Below are positions 61,110 to 64,000 of a DNA stretch of 64,000 nucleotides, piece after piece. The notes under the pieces are model-generated. The model made no database searches. It saw only the letters and a program-made list of their open reading frames with translations, and was not told the origin of the DNA. This DNA comes from an uncultured Clostridia bacterium (lineage in GTDB: Bacteria > Bacillota > Clostridia > Oscillospirales > Ruminococcaceae), in contig CALWNQ010000010.1 of NCBI GenBank assembly GCA_944382875.1, positions 47,736 to 111,735 of the forward strand. Reading direction: 5' to 3'. Numbering within the stretch: position 1 is the first letter of the stretch; every line of letters begins with the position of its first letter. A program made the translations under genes and the position numbers.

Positions 61110-61461
61110 CAATTTTTCTCGAAAAATTGCGGTTTCCAAAGGCAGAGCCTTTGGCCGTTTCCCGCAGGAAACGGAATCTCCATGATAAAAAAGCGCAGAA
61201 AAAAGTTTGAAAAATCCACGCATGGGATTTGTCAAACGGCGTTAGCCGTCCAAAGAATTCGAAGCGTTCTCTGCCAAACAATCTATGACACCCTGCGGCT
61301 GTTTGGGGAACCCCTTGATAGGGTTCCCCATGCTCTGACAGTCCACCGGACTGTCAGAGCTCCCCTCCTGATCTTATTTTCTTATAAAGTTTTCGCCCAT
61401 TGCGATGGGCGACCAAAGAGCTTTGCTCTCTGGACTCTCACAAGCTTTTGAAGAAAGCTTG
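61110..61461. repeat. Array of nine consecutive hairpins in a gene-free interval
   Basis: The interval 61076-61496 has no gene. It holds nine perfect or nearly perfect inverted repeats: 61110-61129, 61136-61154 (CCAAAGGC), 61155-61174 (CCGTTTCC), 61236-61249, 61305-61329 (GGGGAACCC), 61332-61360 (GCTCTGACAGTCC, 13-base arms), 61394-61411 (CGCCCAT), 61413-61433 and 61441-61461 (CAAGCTTT). Arms are 5-13 bases with 3-7 base loops. The two strands are equally well paired, so orientation is uncertain. It resembles interspersed intergenic hairpin repeats of gut clostridia; it could also be a structured RNA. Confidence 0.75.
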
Positions 61462-61496
61462 ACCAAAACTTTTCTTTTGTCTTACAGGAAAAATTC

Positions 61497-62714
61497 TCAT
61501 ACAACCTGGAACAGATAAAACTTCAAATAGTCTGTTTCCGGGACGTTCCACAGAATCGGATGGTCCGGCGACTGCTGCCGCGCCTCGATCTGCCGCAGAC
61601 GCACCCCGGCGTCGGCCGCCGCCTGATGCAGCATCTTGACAAACAGCTCCTCGGTCATAAAATGCGAACACGAACAGGTTGCCAAATATCCCCCCGGCGG
61701 GAGCAGCTTCATCGCCCGGAGGTTGATCTCCCGGTAGCCGCGGATGGCGCTCTGCACCGTTTTGCGCGATTTGGTGAAGGCCGGCGGATCGAGAATCACA
61801 AAGTCGTAGCTCCGCGGTTTGATCTGCGGCAGGAGGTCAAAGACGTTGGCCGCTTCAAACTCCATCACGTCGGTCAGGCCGTTGGCCGCCGCGTTTTTCT
61901 CGGCCATCCGGATGGCTTCCTCCGAAATATCCACCGAATGGACCAGTTTCGCGCCGCCTTTTGCCGCGTTCATCCCAAACGAGCCGGTGTGGGTGAAGCA
62001 GTCGAGCACCCGCTTTCCTTTGGAAAGCCGCGCCACCGCCTGCCGGTTGTATTTTTGGTCGAGGAAAAAGCCGGTTTTCTGCCCGTTTTCAAAGTCGACG
62101 CTGTATTGAAGCCCGTTTTCCACAATCTCGGTTGTGGTGTAGGAAGGCGTTTCCTTCCCCTCCAGCGGGAAGAAGCCTTTGCCCTGCGTCATCCCCTCCA
62201 GCTCCCGGATGGCCACGTCGTTGCGCTCGTACACCCCGGCGATCCGCTCGCCGTCCTCCTCCAGGATTTTGACCAGAAGCGGGAAGAGGAGCGGTTTTAA
62301 CTTCTCCATCCCGAGAGAGAGCGTCTGGGTGACCAGAATCTCCGAAAAGCGGTCGACGGTCAGGCCGGGGAAGGAGTCTGCCTCCCCGAAAATCAGCCGG
62401 CAGCAGCCGGTGTCGGCGCCCATTACCGTTTTGCGGTATTCCCAGGCGTACCGCAGCCGCCGTTCCCAGAACGCCGCGTCAAACCGGTCGTTCGCGTTGC
62501 GGGAGATGAGCCGCACCCGGATTTTGGAATGGCTGTTGTAAAAGCCGGTGCCCAGGTAGGTGCGGCTGCCGGTGAAGACGTCGGCGAGTTCGCCGTCTTC
62601 GCAGCCCTCGGCCGACAAAACCTCGGTATCGTACACCCACGGATGTCCCGCCTCGATACTTTTGGCGGCTTTGGGGGTGATTTGTACAAACGGATAGTCA
62701 CGCTGTTGTTTCAT
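61497..62714 (-). CDS. Class I rRNA cytosine-5 methyltransferase, RlmI-like
   Basis: 405 residues from ATG 62714, behind AGGAGGGAG. N-terminal PUA domain (KAAKSIEAGHPWVYDTEV) and a C-terminal SAM-binding domain with VLDCFTHTGSFGMNAAKGG and ILDPPAFTKSRKT, the DPPxF and final CSCSHF being motifs of the RlmI/RlmK family of 23S rRNA C5 methyltransferases. It begins 11 bases after the CBS-GNAT gene. Confidence 0.92.
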   Translation of the reverse strand: MKQQRDYPFVQITPKAAKSIEAGHPWVYDTEVLSAEGCEDGELADVFTGSRTYLGTGFYNSHSKIRVRLISRNANDRFDAAFWERRLRYAWEYRKTVMGADTGCCRLIFGEADSFPGLTVDRFSEILVTQTLSLGMEKLKPLLFPLLVKILEEDGERIAGVYERNDVAIRELEGMTQGKGFFPLEGKETPSYTTTEIVENGLQYSVDFENGQKTGFFLDQKYNRQAVARLSKGKRVLDCFTHTGSFGMNAAKGGAKLVHSVDISEEAIRMAEKNAAANGLTDVMEFEAANVFDLLPQIKPRSYDFVILDPPAFTKSRKTVQSAIRGYREINLRAMKLLPPGGYLATCSCSHFMTEELFVKMLHQAAADAGVRLRQIEARQQSPDHPILWNVPETDYLKFYLFQVV

Positions 62715-62725
62715 GGTCTCCCTCC

Positions 62726-63652
62726 TCAGCTTTCCGCCAGCGCGCGGAGCGTTTCTCCGTCCACCCGGAAGGTGGTCCAGCCCTCCATCGGCCGCGCGCC
62801 AAGCGATTTGTAAAAGCGGATGCTGGGTTCGTTCCAGTCGAGGCAGCTCCATTCGAGCCGTCCGCACTCCCGTTCCACCGCAATCTGGGCAAGCTTTTGC
62901 AAAAAGAGCCGCCCGTAGCCCCGCCGCCGGTAGGCCGGGTGGACGTAGAGATCCTCGAGATAAATTCCCGAACGGCCAAGGAAGGTGGAGAAATTGTGGA
63001 AGAAGAGGGCGTATCCCACCGGCTGGCCGTCCGCCTCCCCGATCAGCACCTCGGCGTGGTGCTTCTCAAACAGGGATTTTTCGAGCACCTCCTCGGTTGC
63101 CACAACCTCCTGGTCCAGCTTTTCATAGGTCGCCAGCTCTTTGATGTAGTAGAGGATGAGCGGGATGTCCTCCTTTTCCGCCATCCGGAAGTGGAGCGGG
63201 TTGGTGGCCGGGCCCTCCTGTTCCAGGCGGGTGGCAAAACCGGCCGGCTGCTCCTGCATCCGCTCGTAACAGTACTGGATGATGACCTTTCGTTTGATGA
63301 TTCCGATAAAGCAGCTGCGGTCGTCGATGACCGGGATGAAGTTCTGGTTCAGCGCCTTTTCGATGAGCATTTCCATTGTGGTGTCGATCCGCACCGGTTC
63401 GTTCTGGGTGCGGCGCGGGATGGCCGACAGCGGGATGGATTCGGCCTTGCGCATGCTCAGGCTTCCTTTGTTTTTGATCGTCCACAAGAGGTCGCCCTCG
63501 GTGATGGTTCCCACATACTCGCCGTCCCGGTTTAGGACCGGAATGGCCTGGTAGCGGTGGAATTCCATTTTTTCCAGCGCCTGGCGGAGGGTGTAGTCCT
63601 CATACAGGTATGCCACGTCGTTTTTCGGCGTTAAAAACAGCAGGATGTTCAT
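62726..63652 (-). CDS. CBS-pair and GNAT acetyltransferase fusion
   Basis: 308 residues from ATG 63652 behind GAGGAG. The N-terminal half (about 1-140) is a pair of CBS domains (YQAIPVLNRDGEYVGTITEGDLL, FIPVIDDRSCFIGIIKRKVI). The C-terminal half (about 155-308) is a GNAT acetyltransferase with IYLEDLYVHPAYRRRGYG as the acetyl-CoA loop. CBS pairs sense adenine nucleotides, so the acetyltransferase may be energy-sensitive. The acceptor is unknown; the GNAT part resembles diamine/thialysine N-acetyltransferases. Transcribed ahead of the rRNA methyltransferase. Confidence 0.9.
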   Translation of the reverse strand: MNILLFLTPKNDVAYLYEDYTLRQALEKMEFHRYQAIPVLNRDGEYVGTITEGDLLWTIKNKGSLSMRKAESIPLSAIPRRTQNEPVRIDTTMEMLIEKALNQNFIPVIDDRSCFIGIIKRKVIIQYCYERMQEQPAGFATRLEQEGPATNPLHFRMAEKEDIPLILYYIKELATYEKLDQEVVATEEVLEKSLFEKHHAEVLIGEADGQPVGYALFFHNFSTFLGRSGIYLEDLYVHPAYRRRGYGRLFLQKLAQIAVERECGRLEWSCLDWNEPSIRFYKSLGARPMEGWTTFRVDGETLRALAES

Positions 63653-63807
63653 GGGTATCTCCTCGAATTCGTTGGTATTTTCAGTTTTATTGTACCACAC
63701 CCGCCGCCGTTTGTGGTGAAATTTCTATGAATCTGTGGCTTCTATCCGGTTTTTTTCCTTGGATTTGCACATCTTTCACAATCCTGCGCCTTTTTTGAAA
63801 AAACGCT

Positions 63808-63836
63808 TGCTTTTTGGGGGAAACCATGCTATAATA
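63808..63836 (+). promoter_or_regulatory. Promoter of tRNA-Ala
   Basis: TTGCTT and TATAAT with a 17-base spacer, 18 bases before the tRNA. Confidence 0.82.
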
Positions 63837-63854
63837 TACAAGTCGTCAGGATTT

Positions 63855-63930
<76 letters not shown>

Positions 63931-63939
63931 ATGCAATAT

Positions 63940-63985
63940 AATCCGAACCTTGTACCGATTGGTCATGGGTTCGGGTTTATTGTTT
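63940..63985 (+). terminator. Probable terminator of tRNA-Ala
   Basis: CCGAACC (63943-63949) pairs with GGTTCGG (63968-63974), with a small internal ACC/GGT hairpin, followed by a T-rich stretch. Confidence 0.65.
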
Positions 63986-64000
63986 TTATAGAAGAAGTTG

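Noticed and set aside
61090..61490. CRISPR array
   Set aside because: The repeats in the hairpin array are all different from one another, unequally spaced and self-complementary; there are no direct repeats with unique spacers and no cas genes.

Overview
The window reads as a chromosomal segment of an anaerobic gut-type Firmicute of class Clostridia, most likely Oscillospiraceae/Ruminococcaceae. The evidence is Gram-positive style regulation (T-box, intrinsic terminators, strong AGGAGG sites), oxygen-sensitive proteins (Hcp, ferredoxins, radical SAM, FeoB), LplB/LplC-type sugar ABC permeases with a YesM-type kinase, and a fairly GC-rich genome. By eye most of the window is in the high 50s to 60 percent GC. 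Roughly 7.2-9.5 kb (CDF exporter, tocopherol-cyclase-like gene) is visibly lower, near 45 percent. I see no rRNA, CRISPR array, insertion sequence, integrase or phage gene; one tRNA-Ala lies at the right edge.

Layout. 1-7.1 kb: an operon of an MMPL/RND transporter (cut by the window start), a very large membrane-anchored GLUG-repeat protein and a cytidylate-kinase-like protein. 7.2-9.5 kb: a CDF metal exporter behind a recognisable NiCo (czcD) riboswitch with its terminator, and a tocopherol-cyclase-family protein. 9.7-12.7 kb: an intact MarR regulator with a palindromic operator, followed by a heterodimeric ABC exporter in which both genes carry large internal deletions. 12.87-15.5 kb: a T-box leader controlling a BASS-family transporter and an iron-type 2-hydroxy/keto-acid dehydrogenase. 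15.5-19.3 kb: a Crp/Fnr regulator (HcpR-like) divergent from ferredoxin, cupin, ferredoxin and hcp, with one palindrome between them. 19.4-20.8 kb: a frameshifted DUF6056-type membrane protein.

20.8-31.5 kb: a sugar-catabolism block with a URO-D family protein, an SDR and a ROK repressor. The ROK repressor is divergent from a five-gene operon: a conserved protein of unknown function, an HldE-like PfkB kinase, a GH38 alpha-mannosidase, a HAD phosphatase and a GmhA-like SIS isomerase. This has the ingredients of a heptose-phosphate pathway but no nucleotidyltransferase. 31.5-40.3 kb: GH3 glycosidase plus YesM-type sensor kinase, divergent from an ABC sugar importer (two permeases, lipoprotein) and an AraC-type response regulator. 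40.4-43.7 kb: a tight trio of MtaA-like URO-D fused to thioredoxin, a COG0523 GTPase and a BioB-like radical SAM enzyme.

43.8-53.7 kb: a surface protein with a PPQTG-type sorting signal, a small Cys-rich protein, a third URO-D protein, MATE/LysR divergent genes, and an EutH permease followed by an OmpR-type two-component system. 53.8-57.1 kb: a ferrous iron operon (feoA, feoA, feoB, Cys-rich FeoB partner, DtxR-like regulator) with repeated GTTAGCT-type operators. 57.3-61.0 kb: glycogen phosphorylase and 4-alpha-glucanotransferase. 61.1-61.46 kb: an array of nine consecutive hairpins. 61.5-63.65 kb: an RlmI-like rRNA methyltransferase and a CBS-GNAT fusion. 63.86-63.93 kb: tRNA-Ala(GGC).

The strongest candidates for undescribed biology are the ROK-controlled GmhA/HldE-like/GH38 operon, the URO-D-thioredoxin/COG0523/radical SAM trio, the T-box-controlled acid transporter plus dehydrogenase pair, and the hairpin array.
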